Of a stretch of 64,000 bases of DNA, positions 9,147 through 18,939 are shown one piece after another (the first letter of the stretch is position 1; each line of letters starts with the position of its first letter). Origin of the DNA: Brevirhabdus sp. (lineage in GTDB: Bacteria > Pseudomonadota > Alphaproteobacteria > Rhodobacterales > Rhodobacteraceae); assembly GCA_024637315.1 (NCBI GenBank), contig JAGXFH010000018.1, positions 1 to 64,000 on the forward strand, given 5' to 3'. Made by a program: the position numbers and the translations under genes. Below the pieces are notes generated by a model. It ran no database searches. It saw only the letters and a list, made by a program, of their open reading frames with translations, and was not told where the DNA came from.

Positions 9147-9611
9147 TCACGCGCCGGTTTCGGCCTTCTTTGACCAGGAGCCGCTTTCCTGCGCCCAGTA
9201 TTGCGCGGCGCAGCCCGCCCCTGTCAGCGTTTTCCACTGATCCCGCGCGACCTGCAATGCCGCGGGATCATTGCCGTCGAACAGGATGCAGACCCGCTGT
9301 AGCGCCTCGACCTCGCCGGGGGCCACCAGCGCGCCGTCGATCGCCATCAGACAGGCTGCGCCGTTCGGCATATCGGTTCCGGTGGTCAGCAGGATCGGCT
9401 GGTCACGGTCAAATGCGCCGCCCGCAATCGCGTGCGGCAAAAAGCCGTCCTCGGCCAGAAGCCACAGCTTTTCATCCAGCCAATCCAGCCGCTTCGCCTC
9501 GACCCCGCGCACCGCGATCCGCCAGCCCGCCGCGCGCGCCTTGGTCAGAAGCGACGGCAGCGTCGCTTCAAGCGGCGCCTGCGTCAAGTGGTAGAAGTAG
9601 ACGGACCCCAT
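9147..9611 (-). CDS. holC: DNA polymerase III chi subunit
   Basis: A 154-residue protein beginning VYFYHLTQAPLEATLPSLL, the chi-subunit opening, with KARAAGWRIAVR, LDEKLWLLAEDGFLPHA and QPILLTTGTDMPNG. Chi links the clamp loader to single-strand binding protein in the replisome. It follows pepA in transcription order, as in many proteobacteria. The 269 bases between them (9612-9880) hold no gene I can support. Length and motif order are normal. Confidence 0.93.
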   Translation of the reverse strand: MGSVYFYHLTQAPLEATLPSLLTKARAAGWRIAVRGVEAKRLDWLDEKLWLLAEDGFLPHAIAGGAFDRDQPILLTTGTDMPNGAACLMAIDGALVAPGEVEALQRVCILFDGNDPAALQVARDQWKTLTGAGCAAQYWAQESGSWSKKAETGA

Positions 9612-9880
9612 CAGTCACATCCGGCCCAAGGACCGTGATCCCCGAAGGTCCGTAGCCGGCGCTCGGGATCGGCGACGCTTGACCTCTGACCACCGTGCTT
9701 GCTTGATGTCAGCGGCTGCAGGATCATCACGCCTGTCCTGTGGCAGTGAACGGCGTGATCGTTCAGCCCGACCCGTTCCTTGGAAACGGCAAGCGGGGCC
9801 TTGCAGTCGCGATGTCGCGCGGTCGAAATGATCATCTGCTGCCCTCCTCTGACAGGCGTCACACGGAAAACGCGGAGGCC

Positions 9881-11347
9881 TCAGCCCTCGAACGTCTCGG
9901 CGATCAGCCGGTTCAGCGCCAGCACCCCCCAGCCAGTCGCGCCCTTCGGCGCCAGGTCGGTATCCTTCTTCACGCTCGCCACCCCGGCAATGTCCAGATG
10001 GATCCACGGGGTCTCGTCCTTGACGAAGCGTTTCAGGAACTGCGCCGCGGTGATCGAGCCGGCGGGCCGTCCGCCGGTATTCTTCATGTCGGCGATGTTG
10101 GACTTGATCAGTTCGTCATAGGCTGGCGCCAACGGCATCCGCCACGCGCCCTCGCCCTCAGTCCCTGCAGCCTTCAGGAACGCGTTGCACAAGGTGTCGT
10201 CGTTCGAGAAGACCCCGGCATTTTCATGCCCCAGGCCGATGATGATGGCACCGGTCAGCGTCGCCAGATCGACCATGGCGACCGGCTTGAAACGCTCCTG
10301 CGCATACCAAATCACGTCACACAGAACCAAACGACCCTCGGCATCGGTGTTGATCACCTCGACCGTATCGCCCTTCATCGAGCGCACCACATCGCCAGGG
10401 CGCTGCGCCAGACCGTCCGGCATGTTCTCGACGAGGCCGACAAGACCGACGACATTGGCCTTGGCCTTTCGCAGGGCCAGCGCCTACATGACCCCCGCGA
10501 CCACCCCCGCGCCCCCCATGTCCATGGTCATGTCTTCCATGCCGGCGGCGGGCTTCATGCTGATCCCGCCGGTGTCGAACACCACGCCCTTGCCAACCAG
10601 CGCAAACGGAGTCTCCTTGCCGCCGCCAGTCCACTCCATCACGACGACCTTCGACGGGCTGGCCGACCCCTGGCCGACGGCCAGAAGCGTGCGCATCCCG
10701 AGCTTTTCCAGCTCGCCCTCGTCCAGGACCTGGACCTTCACGCCGAGCTTCTTCAGCGCTTCCAGACGCCGCGCGAATTCCACCGTGGTCAGCACATTGG
10801 CCGGTTCGTTGACCAGATCGCGGGTGAAGAACACACCCTCGGCCAGCGCGCCGGCCTCGGCCCAGGCGGCTTGCGCCGCTTCGGGGTCGGTGCACATCAC
10901 CGTCACCGGCCCCGGCGACTTGACCTCTGAGGTCTTGTGATCGCTGAACTCGTAGCACCGCAGCACCAGCCCCAGCGCAAGATCGGACAGGTGCTTGAGG
11001 TTCCCCGCCAGCACCAGCACCGGCTTGCCCTTCGCCGCCTTGCCGATCGCCGCCCCGGCCCTGCGGGCATCGCCAGCGCCGGCCCGGCGCGACAGGCGCA
11101 CTGCCTGCACCGCCTCCGCCGTCAGCCCGTTCGGATAGGCGAAATCGCGCGCCTCGGCCTCTTTCATCTTGTCGAATTCTTCGGCCCCGGTCAGCCGCGC
11201 CAGCGCACCGCGCATCAGCTTGTTGACCCGCCGCGAGCCCTGATCGAGCTTGCCCTCTTCGCCCATAAGAACCGCGACGCGGCCCTCGAACCCGGCAATC
11301 GCATCCAGATCGGTGGCAATGAATTTCGGGGTGACGGGCGTGCTCAT
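9881..11347 (-). pseudogene. pepA: leucyl aminopeptidase gene interrupted by an in-frame amber codon
   Basis: The full 489-codon frame encodes an M17 leucyl aminopeptidase, but a TAG at 10484-10486 stops it after residue 287. Reading through the TAG the protein continues in the same frame as [24 protein letters not shown], exactly the family sequence; the preceding residues are GAGVVAGVM. The upstream part holds the N-terminal domain and metal/catalytic segment GKGVVFDTGGISMKPA. The metal-ligand motif [10 protein letters not shown] lies beyond the stop, so the truncated product cannot form the dinuclear zinc site. Homologues usually have Lys at this position, so AAG to TAG is the simplest change. 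The start has GGAG six bases upstream. It is a recent null allele or a base error. Confidence 0.9.
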
Positions 11348-11478
11348 GATGCTCTCCTCTGCGGTGTTTCGCCTTTCCTAGTCCTCAGCCCCGCGATTGA
11401 CCAGATATGAGTTTTCCCGGCCCCGGCAATCAGCTAGTGTCCCCGAAAAAAGCGATGACCGGGAACAAGAGGATCCGA

Positions 11479-12606
11479 GTGGCCAAGTTCGACAGATATC
11501 TGTTGTCGCAGTTGATGGTGCTGTTCGGCTTCTTTTCGCTGGTCCTGGTCATGGTCTACTGGGTCAACCGCGCCGTGGTGCTGTTCGACCAGCTGATCGC
11601 CAACGGCCAGTCGGCGGTGGTGTTTCTGGAGTTCACCGCCCTGAGCCTGCCCAACGTGATCCGTCTGGTGATGCCGATGTCGGCCTTCGCGGCCTCGGTC
11701 TACGTGGTCAACCGACTGTCTTCGGAATCCGAACTGGTGGTGGTGCAGGCGACCGGATATTCGCCGTGGCGGCTGACGCGGCCGGTGCTGGTCTTCTCGA
11801 TCCTCGTGGCGCTTCTGGTCTCGGTGATGACGCATTTCCTGGTCCCCGCCAGCCTTGCCGAATTGCGTGACCGCAGGGCCGAGATCGCCAACGACCTGAC
11901 CAGCCGGCTGTTCCGCGAAGGCACGTTCCTGCACCCCGCCAATGGCATGACTTTCTACATCCGCGAGATCACCCCCGACGGCGAGATGCTGGACGTCTTC
12001 CTGACCGATGCCCGCTCTGAAAGCCAGCACACGACCTATACCGCGCGGCGTGCGTTGCTGATCCGTGACGATGCCGGCCCCAAGCTGGTGATGTTCGACG
12101 GCACCGCCCAGACCCTGCGGCTTTCTGGCCAACGACTGTCGCTGACCGCGTTTGAGGACCTGGCCCTTGATGTCACCTCGATGATGGGGTCCGCTGGCAG
12201 CGGTCGCCCTCGGCCCGGAGAGTTGTCGACCCGCGACCTTCTCTCCCCCAACGCCGAACTGGTCAGGGCAACCGCAAGCACCCGGGCCGAACTGCTGGTC
12301 GAGGGCCACAGCCGCATTTCGCAAGCCAGCCTGTCGCTGGTCGCGGCGCTGATCGGCTTTGCGACGCTTCTGGTCGGCGGCTTCAGCCGCTTTGGCCTGT
12401 GGCGGCAGATGCTGGCGGCGGTGGTGGTCCTGATCCTGCTGAAATCCGTCGACAACATGATGGTCGACATGGCCGCCCGCGACGAGGCGCTCTGGCCACT
12501 GGCCTATGCCTCTACCGGGCTGGGGCTGTTCGTGCTCTGGGCGCTCATGTGGCTGGCCGAACGCCCGGCGGTGTTCCGACGGCGTGGAACGCAGGTGCCG
12601 GCGTGA
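11479..12606 (+). CDS. lptF: LPS export ABC transporter permease LptF
   Basis: A 375-residue inner-membrane permease with transmembrane helices near the N-terminus (LMVLFGFFSLVLVMVYW), around residues 55-75 and 95-120, a periplasmic beta-jellyroll-like middle (about 135-270), and three C-terminal helices. LptF and LptG pair with LptB to extract LPS from the inner membrane. The GTG start at 11479 is preceded by GAGG at good spacing and gives the usual start AKFDRYLLSQL. In-frame ATGs at 11407 and 11455 would add an atypical tail. It is the first gene of lptF-lptG-lptD-surA-pdxA-rsmA. Confidence 0.95.
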   Translation: MAKFDRYLLSQLMVLFGFFSLVLVMVYWVNRAVVLFDQLIANGQSAVVFLEFTALSLPNVIRLVMPMSAFAASVYVVNRLSSESELVVVQATGYSPWRLTRPVLVFSILVALLVSVMTHFLVPASLAELRDRRAEIANDLTSRLFREGTFLHPANGMTFYIREITPDGEMLDVFLTDARSESQHTTYTARRALLIRDDAGPKLVMFDGTAQTLRLSGQRLSLTAFEDLALDVTSMMGSAGSGRPRPGELSTRDLLSPNAELVRATASTRAELLVEGHSRISQASLSLVAALIGFATLLVGGFSRFGLWRQMLAAVVVLILLKSVDNMMVDMAARDEALWPLAYASTGLGLFVLWALMWLAERPAVFRRRGTQVPA

Positions 12607-13700
12607 GACTCGACCTGTACTTCGCCCGCCGGTTCCTGGCGACCTTCGCGGCGCTGCTGCTGCTCTTTTTCATGTTCTACGCGCTTCTGGACATGGTCGA
12701 TCAGCTGCGTCGGTTCGAGGTCGACAAGATCGGCTTTCTCGCCATCCTGCACCTGACGGCACTGAACGTGCCAGAGGGGATTTATCGCATCCTGCCGCTG
12801 ATCGTGATCCTTGCAACCATCGCGCTGTTTCTCAACCTCGCCCGTAAAAGCGAACTTGTCGTCACCCGCGCCGCGGGTCGTTCAGCCCTGCGCAGCCTCG
12901 CTTCGCCGGTACTGGTCGCCTTCCTTGTCGGCGGACTAGCAGTGGCGATGTTCAACCCGATCGTCGCGGCAACGTCGAAGCAATACGAAACCATCGCCAA
13001 TCGCTATTCGGACCGCTCGGCCTCGACCCTGTCGTTCAGCAAAGAGGGGCTGTGGCTGCGCCAGGGCGACGAGACCGGCCAGACAGTGATCCGCGCCGCG
13101 CGGTCAAACCTCGACGGCACGCATCTTTTCAGCGTTACCTTCGTCGGCTTCTCGGCGGACGGCGCCCCGACCTACCGGGTCGAGGCCGAGGGCGCCGAAC
13201 TGACCCAAGGAGCGTGGCAACTCAGCAATGCCAAGCGCTGGACCTTCAAAGACACTGCCAACCCCGAGCAGACCGCCGAGATCAGCGAAACGCTGGCGAT
13301 CCCCTCGAACCTGACCCGCGATCAGATCCGTGACAGTTTCGGTTCGCCCTCGGCGATCCCGATCTGGGAACTTCCGGCTTTCATCGACCGGCTCGAACGT
13401 GCCGGTTTTTCTGCCCGTCAGCACCGCGTCTGGTTGCAGATGGAACTGGCCTTGCCGCTGATGCTGGCGGCGATGGTGATGATCGGCGCCGGCTTCACCA
13501 TGCGCCATACCCGGTTCGGCAGGACCGGAACGATGGTGCTGCTGGCGATCCTGACCGGCTTTGCCACCTTCTTCGTGCGTAATTTTGCGCAGATCCTGGG
13601 CGAGAACGGCCAGATCCCGATCCTGCTTGCCGCTTGGGCGCCGCCTGCGGCCGCGATCCTGATGACGCTTGGCCTGTTGCTGCATTTGGAGGATGGATGA
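12603..13700 (+). CDS. lptG: LPS export ABC transporter permease LptG
   Basis: A 365-residue partner of LptF with the same layout: N-terminal helices (FLATFAALLLLFFMFYALLD), coupling segment GIYRILPLIVILATIALFLNLARKSELVVTRAAG, a periplasmic domain, and C-terminal helices with RHTRFGRTGTMVLLAILTGF. The start is GTG at 12603, overlapping the lptF stop (GTGA), which implies translational coupling and equal synthesis of the two subunits. No LptB or LptC is encoded in this window. Confidence 0.95.
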   Translation: MRLDLYFARRFLATFAALLLLFFMFYALLDMVDQLRRFEVDKIGFLAILHLTALNVPEGIYRILPLIVILATIALFLNLARKSELVVTRAAGRSALRSLASPVLVAFLVGGLAVAMFNPIVAATSKQYETIANRYSDRSASTLSFSKEGLWLRQGDETGQTVIRAARSNLDGTHLFSVTFVGFSADGAPTYRVEAEGAELTQGAWQLSNAKRWTFKDTANPEQTAEISETLAIPSNLTRDQIRDSFGSPSAIPIWELPAFIDRLERAGFSARQHRVWLQMELALPLMLAAMVMIGAGFTMRHTRFGRTGTMVLLAILTGFATFFVRNFAQILGENGQIPILLAAWAPPAAAILMTLGLLLHLEDG

Positions 13701-15805
13701 TCCTCCGCCTTGCAGCCTTGCTGGCGCTTTTCTGCCTGACGCCGACCGGCGCCACCCAAGCTCAGAACGCGTCGCTTCTGGCCGACCGGGTCGAAATCGT
13801 CGCCGATGAGACGATTATCGCCAGCGGCTCTGTCGAGGTGCTGTTTCGCGATGCCCGCTTGCGCGCCACCCGCATCATCTATGACGCTGCGGCCGAAACA
13901 CTCGTGATCGAAGGCCCGATCGTTCTGGAACAGGGCGACAGCACCCTGATCTTTGCCGATGCCGCCGAACTTGACGCCGACCTGCAGAACGGCATTCTGC
14001 GAAGCGCCCGGATGGTGCTCGATGAACAGTTGCAGGTGGCCGCGACCGAGATCCAGCGTGTCGATGGACGCTATTCGCAGTTGTATCAGACCGTCGCCTC
14101 CAGCTGCCAGGTCTGCGCCAACCGTCCGGTGCCGCTGTGGCAGATCCGGGCGCGCAAGATCATCCACGATCAGGAAAAGCGCCAACTTTATTTCCACGGC
14201 GCACAGTTTCGCATCGCCAACGTCCCTGTCGCCTATTTCCCGCGCCTCAGAATGCCCGACCCGACGGTCGACCGCTATACCGGCTTTCTGGTGCCGGAAA
14301 TCATCCGATCGACCCGGATCGGCACCGGCATCAAGGTGCCCTACTTCATCACCCTCGGCGATCACGCCGATGTCACCCTGACACCCTTCGTCACCAGCAA
14401 TTCCCGCACCCTCGAAACCCGTTACCGGCAGGCCTTCCGCTACGGCGATATCGCGCTGAACGCCGCCTTCACCAAGGACGATCTGGAACAGGATCATCGC
14501 GCTTATCTGTTCGGCAACGGCGCGTTCGACCTGCCCCGCGACTTCAAGCTGCGTTTCGATGTCCGACTGACCTCGGACCCGGCCTACCTCTTGGATTACG
14601 GCTATTCCGGCGCGGACCGACTGGTGAATGAGGTCGAGTTGTCGCGCACCCGCAGCAACAGCTATTTCGAGGTCGAGGTGCTGACTTTCGAGACGCTGCG
14701 CGGCTCGGAACTGCCGGTCGAAAGCCAGTTGCCGAACGTCCAGACCAACCTGTTTTACGAACGCCGCTTCCGGCCCGCCGGGATCGGGGGCGACGGCAGC
14801 TGGCAGGTGACACTCGATACCCACAGGCGGCAATCCGATGCGGATGTGATCGGCCGCGACGTGACCCGGCTTGGCGGCCAGGCCGACTGGCAGCGCCGGA
14901 CGATCTTGGCCAACGGGATGGTCGGCAAGATCGGCGGGCGGATCAATGCCGACCTTTTCCGTATCGCCCAGGATAGCAGCTTCGAGCCCTACCTTACCCA
15001 TGTCACCCCGGCGATCGAGGCCGAACTGCGCTGGCCCTTCATCCGGCAAGAGGCGGGCGGCGCCACGCAGTTGCTCGAACCGGTGGCACATCTGGCCTGG
15101 ACCAACACCCTCGGTGCCGATGTTCCCAACGAATCCTCGACACTGGTGGAATTCGACGCCGGCAATCTTTATGCGCTGTCGCGGTTTCCCGGCAATGACC
15201 GCTACGAGCGCGGGTTTCGGGCCACGCTTGGCGCGCACTGGATGCGGATCGATCCGGCGGGCTGGTCGTGGGGGGTGACGGCAGGCCGGGTCTTCCGCGT
15301 CTCGGACCTTGACCAGTTCTCGCGGGCCAGCGGCCTTGATGGCCGGTTCTCGGACTGGCTTCTGGGCACGCAAGTGAAGATGGACGACCGCCTCAGCGTC
15401 GATGCCCGGATGCTGCTGGCACCGGATTTCAGCATCGCCAAGGCGGAGGCGCGGATCAACTGGACGACCGATCGCTTCGGACTGTCCTCGAGCTATAGCC
15501 GCATCGTCGCCGATCCCGATGAAAACCGGCCCGATCTCAACTCGCAGATCCAGATGCAGGGCCGCTACGACATCTCGCGGCACTGGCAAAGCAATTTCGA
15601 CCTGCGCTATGACGTGACCGCGCGCGAGGCGACCCGCGCGGCTTTCGGACTGATCTACCAGAACGAATGCGTGGCGCTCGATCTTTCCCTCTCGCGTCGC
15701 TTTACATCATCCTCTAATGTCGAGCCGACGACGAATGTCGGCTTTTCCGTCGGGCTGAACGGATTTGGCACCGACGGGCGGCGCTATCGTCGCGGCTGTA
15801 GTTGA
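13697..15805 (+). CDS. lptD: outer-membrane LPS assembly protein LptD
   Basis: A 702-residue outer-membrane protein. It has a signal peptide (LRLAALLALFCLTPTGATQA), an OstA-like N-terminal domain (ADRVEIVADETIIASGSVEV and following repeats), Cys residues in SSCQVCANRPVPLW, then a long C-terminal beta-barrel with alternating aromatic strands ending near RRGCS. LptD receives LPS from the periplasmic bridge and inserts it in the outer leaflet. The ATG overlaps the lptG stop (ATGA) and is preceded by GGAGG. It is somewhat shorter than the gammaproteobacterial proteins but typical of alphaproteobacteria. Confidence 0.95.
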   Translation: MILRLAALLALFCLTPTGATQAQNASLLADRVEIVADETIIASGSVEVLFRDARLRATRIIYDAAAETLVIEGPIVLEQGDSTLIFADAAELDADLQNGILRSARMVLDEQLQVAATEIQRVDGRYSQLYQTVASSCQVCANRPVPLWQIRARKIIHDQEKRQLYFHGAQFRIANVPVAYFPRLRMPDPTVDRYTGFLVPEIIRSTRIGTGIKVPYFITLGDHADVTLTPFVTSNSRTLETRYRQAFRYGDIALNAAFTKDDLEQDHRAYLFGNGAFDLPRDFKLRFDVRLTSDPAYLLDYGYSGADRLVNEVELSRTRSNSYFEVEVLTFETLRGSELPVESQLPNVQTNLFYERRFRPAGIGGDGSWQVTLDTHRRQSDADVIGRDVTRLGGQADWQRRTILANGMVGKIGGRINADLFRIAQDSSFEPYLTHVTPAIEAELRWPFIRQEAGGATQLLEPVAHLAWTNTLGADVPNESSTLVEFDAGNLYALSRFPGNDRYERGFRATLGAHWMRIDPAGWSWGVTAGRVFRVSDLDQFSRASGLDGRFSDWLLGTQVKMDDRLSVDARMLLAPDFSIAKAEARINWTTDRFGLSSSYSRIVADPDENRPDLNSQIQMQGRYDISRHWQSNFDLRYDVTAREATRAAFGLIYQNECVALDLSLSRRFTSSSNVEPTTNVGFSVGLNGFGTDGRRYRRGCS

Positions 15806-15842
15806 TAACAAGAAGCAGGACGGACCTTTGCAGAACACCCCA

Positions 15843-17060
15843 ATGCCCCTTCTGACCAGACTTCTGACCGCAGCCGCGCTGCTTTGCGCGCTGGTCGCCG
15901 GCGCCAGCGCTCAAGGCCTGTTCCAGCCTGTCGCCCTGATCAATGACAAGGCCGTCACGCGCTACGAGGTCGAGCAGCGCAAGCGCCTGCTGGAAGTGTT
16001 GAACAGCACCGGCGACCTCGACCAAGTGGCGCTTGACCGGCTGATCGACGAACGGGTTCAACTGGATGCGACCGAACAGTTCGGCATCGAAGTGACCGAG
16101 GAAGAGCTGGCCGCCGGGTTGGAGGAATTCGCCGCCCGCGCCAACCTGACCGGCCAGCAACTGCTGGACAATCTGGCGGGCGAAGGCGTCGATCCGCAAA
16201 CCTTCCGCGATTTCGTCAAGGCAGGGCTTGCCTGGCGCGAGCTTGTGCAGGGCAGGTTCCGCGCCAAGGCCAATATCGGTGATACCGAGGTCGAGATCGC
16301 ACGGGCGCATGTCGATCCGCGCGCCACAGCGCAGGTGCTGATCTCGGAACTCTTCCTGCCCGCCAACACCCCCGAAAATGCCGCCCGCTCCGAGGAACTG
16401 GCCGCGCAGATCACCCAGATCACTTCGTTCGAGGGCTTCGCCGCCGCCGCCCGCGACTTTTCCGCCGGACAAAGCCGCGAGATCGGCGGCCGGGTGTCGA
16501 ACTGGGTGCCGCTTGCCAACCTGCCACCGCCGATCGCCGCCCAGTTCCTGACAATGACCCCCGGCGAGGTGACCGACCCGCTGCCGATCCCGAACGCGAT
16601 AGCACTTTTCCAGCTGCGCGCGCTCAGGGAGGCCGAGGCGGCGCCGACAGCCAACACGCTTGACTACGCTGCCTACTACATCCCAGGCGGCCGCACCGAG
16701 GCGGCCTTGAGTCGCGCCGCCCAGCTGCGCGCCGAGATCGACCATTGCGACGATCTTTACGGCGTCGCCCAGGGTCAGCCGCCGGAAGTGCTGGACCGGG
16801 TGACCTTGCCGCAATCCGAACTGCCCTCAGACATCGCGCTGGAACTGGCGCGGCTGGATCGGCACGAGGTCTCGACCAACCTGACCCGCTCGAATGGCCA
16901 GACGTTGGTGTTCCTGATGCTCTGCTCGCGCGTGCCGGAGCCCAATATCGGCCTGACCGAGAGTGACATACGCCAGACTCTGTTCAGCAAACGGCTTGAA
17001 AATCACGCCAACACCTATCTGGCGGAATTGCGGGCGAACGCCATCATCCGCTACCCATGA
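15843..17060 (+). CDS. surA: periplasmic peptidylprolyl isomerase/chaperone SurA-like
   Basis: About 405 residues with a signal peptide (LLTRLLTAAALLCALVAGASAQ), the SurA N-terminal segment ALINDKAVTRYEVEQRKRLLEVL, an LDRLIDERVQLDATEQFGIEVTEEEL helix pair, and one recognisable parvulin-like region (about residues 175-275, with FSAGQSREIGGRVSNWVP). SurA escorts outer-membrane proteins such as LptD, and the gene follows lptD directly. ATG 15843 has a poor ribosome site; an in-frame TTG at 15828 preceded by AGGA is a credible alternative start. Confidence 0.9.
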   Translation: MPLLTRLLTAAALLCALVAGASAQGLFQPVALINDKAVTRYEVEQRKRLLEVLNSTGDLDQVALDRLIDERVQLDATEQFGIEVTEEELAAGLEEFAARANLTGQQLLDNLAGEGVDPQTFRDFVKAGLAWRELVQGRFRAKANIGDTEVEIARAHVDPRATAQVLISELFLPANTPENAARSEELAAQITQITSFEGFAAAARDFSAGQSREIGGRVSNWVPLANLPPPIAAQFLTMTPGEVTDPLPIPNAIALFQLRALREAEAAPTANTLDYAAYYIPGGRTEAALSRAAQLRAEIDHCDDLYGVAQGQPPEVLDRVTLPQSELPSDIALELARLDRHEVSTNLTRSNGQTLVFLMLCSRVPEPNIGLTESDIRQTLFSKRLENHANTYLAELRANAIIRYP

Positions 17061-18028
17061 GCGCCGTGCCGATTGCCCTGACTTCAGGCGATCCCTCGGG
17101 CATCGGCCCGGAACTGGCCGTCAAGGCCTGGGCGGCGCTCGGGCCGGCGCTGCCGTTCTTCTGGCTCGGCGATCCGCGGCATTTGCCTGACGGTGTCGCC
17201 ATCGCCGCGATCTCGGACCCGTCGGAGGCCGCCGCTGCGACCGCCCGGGGCCTGCCGGTTCTGGCGCATGACTTTCCCGCCCCCGCCCGGCTCGGCCAGC
17301 CCGACCCCGCGAATGCGCAATCGGTGATCGACGTCATCGCCCGCGCGACCGGTCTGGTGCGGCAGGGCAAGGCTTCGGCGATCTGCACCAGTCCGATCCA
17401 CAAGAAGGCGCTGAAAGACGGCGCCGGTTTCGGCTTTCCCGGTCATACCGAATTTCTCGCGCATCTTGCCGGGGTCGGACGGGTGGTGATGATGCTGGCC
17501 TCGGATACGCTGCGTGTCGTTCCCGTCACAATCCACATTCCGCTGGCCGAGGTGCCGCGCGCGCTGACCGCCGATCTTCTGGCCGAGACGATCCGCATCA
17601 CCCACGCTGGTCTGGTGCGGGATTTCGGCATCGCGACCCCGCGCCTTGCGGTGGCCGGGTTGAACCCGCATGCGGGTGAAGGCGGAGCGATGGGGCGCGA
17701 GGATATGGACCTGATCACCCCTACGCTCGTCCGCCTGCGGGAAGAGGGATACAGCCTGTCCGGCCCGCTTTCCGCCGACACCATGTTTCACGCCGCCGCC
17801 CGCGCCCGCTATGACGCGGCGATCTGCATGTACCACGATCAGGCGCTGATCCCGATCAAGACACTGGCCTTCGACGAAGGCGTCAATGTCACCCTCGGCC
17901 TGCCCTTTATCCGCACCTCGCCCGATCACGGCACCGCCTTCGACATCGCCGGCAAGGGTGTGGGAAACCCGTCCTCGTTGATCGCGGCGCTGCGGATGGC
18001 GGCGCGGATGGCAGAGGCGCGCGGATGA
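17057..18028 (+). CDS. pdxA: 4-hydroxythreonine-4-phosphate dehydrogenase
   Basis: A 323-residue metal-dependent dehydrogenase of pyridoxal phosphate synthesis. It starts [21 protein letters not shown] and shows [18 protein letters not shown], the metal-ligand context [46 protein letters not shown] and [16 protein letters not shown]. All family landmarks are present. Its ATG overlaps the surA stop (ATGA). The surA-pdxA-rsmA order is conserved across many proteobacteria. Confidence 0.97.
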   Translation: MSAVPIALTSGDPSGIGPELAVKAWAALGPALPFFWLGDPRHLPDGVAIAAISDPSEAAAATARGLPVLAHDFPAPARLGQPDPANAQSVIDVIARATGLVRQGKASAICTSPIHKKALKDGAGFGFPGHTEFLAHLAGVGRVVMMLASDTLRVVPVTIHIPLAEVPRALTADLLAETIRITHAGLVRDFGIATPRLAVAGLNPHAGEGGAMGREDMDLITPTLVRLREEGYSLSGPLSADTMFHAAARARYDAAICMYHDQALIPIKTLAFDEGVNVTLGLPFIRTSPDHGTAFDIAGKGVGNPSSLIAALRMAARMAEARG

Positions 18029-18057
18029 CGGGCGCGGCGCGCACGGACGGTCCGGAT

Positions 18058-18078
18058 GCCTCCGGCGGGGATATTTTC
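18058..18078 (+). repeat. copy of a dispersed short repeat (core GGCGGGGATATTTTC)
   Basis: The 21 bases GCCTCCGGCG plus GGGATATTTTC lie in the 67-base gap between pdxA and rsmA. It differs from the minus-strand copy at 5827-5847 at one position. Finding near-identical non-coding 21-mers 12 kb apart in otherwise compact sequence suggests a lineage-specific dispersed element rather than chance. Confidence 0.55.
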
Positions 18079-18095
18079 CGACAAATGATGATCGG

Positions 18096-18935
18096 ATGAG
18101 CGCAATAGACTCTCTTCCGCCGCTGCGTCAGGTGATCGAGGCGCATGGGCTTTCGGCGAAGAAATCCATGGGCCAGAATTTTCTGCTGGACCTGAATCTT
18201 ACCGCCAAGATCGCGCGTTTGGCGGGCGACCTGTCGGGATCCGACGTGCTCGAGATCGGTCCCGGTCCCGGTGGACTGACGCGCGGGCTTCTTGCCGAGG
18301 GCGCGCGACGGGTTCTGGCGATCGAGAAGGACAGTCGCTGCATGCCCGCTCTGGATGAGATATCAAGGGCTTACCCGGGCAAACTTCAGGTGATCAACGC
18401 CGACGCGCTGGAACTTGATCCACTGGCCCATCTGACACCGCCGATCCGGGTGGTGGCGAACCTGCCCTACAATGTCGGGACCGAGTTGCTGGTGCGCTGG
18501 CTGACGCCCGCCGACTGGCCGCCATTCTGGAAGAGCCTGACGCTGATGTTCCAGAAGGAGGTCGCTGAACGGATCGTGGCAAAACCCGGCAACAAGGTTT
18601 ACGGTCGCCTGGCACTCTTGGCGCAGTGGCGCTCGGACGCGCGGATCGTGATGGAACTGCCGCCCGAGGCGTTCACCCCGCCCCCCAGGATCAAATCTGC
18701 CGTTGTCCATCTGACGGCGCTTCCCGAACCGCGCTTTCCCGCCGACCCGGCGGTGCTGAGCCGCCTTGTCGCCGCCGCCTTCAACCAGCGTCGCAAGATG
18801 CTGCGCTCGGCGCTGAAGGTGCTGGGGCCGGATATCGAGGCGCGGATCGTCGCAGCGGGCCTCAAGCCGACCGACCGGGCCGAGCAGGTCCCGCTGGAAG
18901 GGTTTTGCGCGCTGGCGCGCGAACTGGCAAAGTAG
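18096..18935 (+). CDS. rsmA: 16S rRNA (adenine 1518/1519-N6)-dimethyltransferase
   Basis: A 279-residue KsgA/RsmA methyltransferase that dimethylates two adjacent adenines near the 3' end of 16S rRNA late in 30S maturation. SAM-binding motif I is [16 protein letters not shown] near residue 49, and the catalytic motif IV is [13 protein letters not shown] near 125. The start gives [20 protein letters not shown], the family opening. It is the last gene of the lptF-rsmA run, separated from pdxA by a short spacer carrying the dispersed repeat. Confidence 0.97.
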   Translation: MSAIDSLPPLRQVIEAHGLSAKKSMGQNFLLDLNLTAKIARLAGDLSGSDVLEIGPGPGGLTRGLLAEGARRVLAIEKDSRCMPALDEISRAYPGKLQVINADALELDPLAHLTPPIRVVANLPYNVGTELLVRWLTPADWPPFWKSLTLMFQKEVAERIVAKPGNKVYGRLALLAQWRSDARIVMELPPEAFTPPPRIKSAVVHLTALPEPRFPADPAVLSRLVAAAFNQRRKMLRSALKVLGPDIEARIVAAGLKPTDRAEQVPLEGFCALARELAK

Positions 18936-18939
18936 GCGG

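Noticed and set aside
9611-9862. Small minus-strand frame between holC and pepA
   Set aside because: No family match or ribosome site; composition looks like non-coding sequence.
13418-15589. A 723-codon open frame on the minus strand opposite lptG/lptD
   Set aside because: It is the antisense shadow of a high-GC gene. The plus strand encodes clear LptG and LptD with signal peptide and family motifs, and the minus product resembles nothing.
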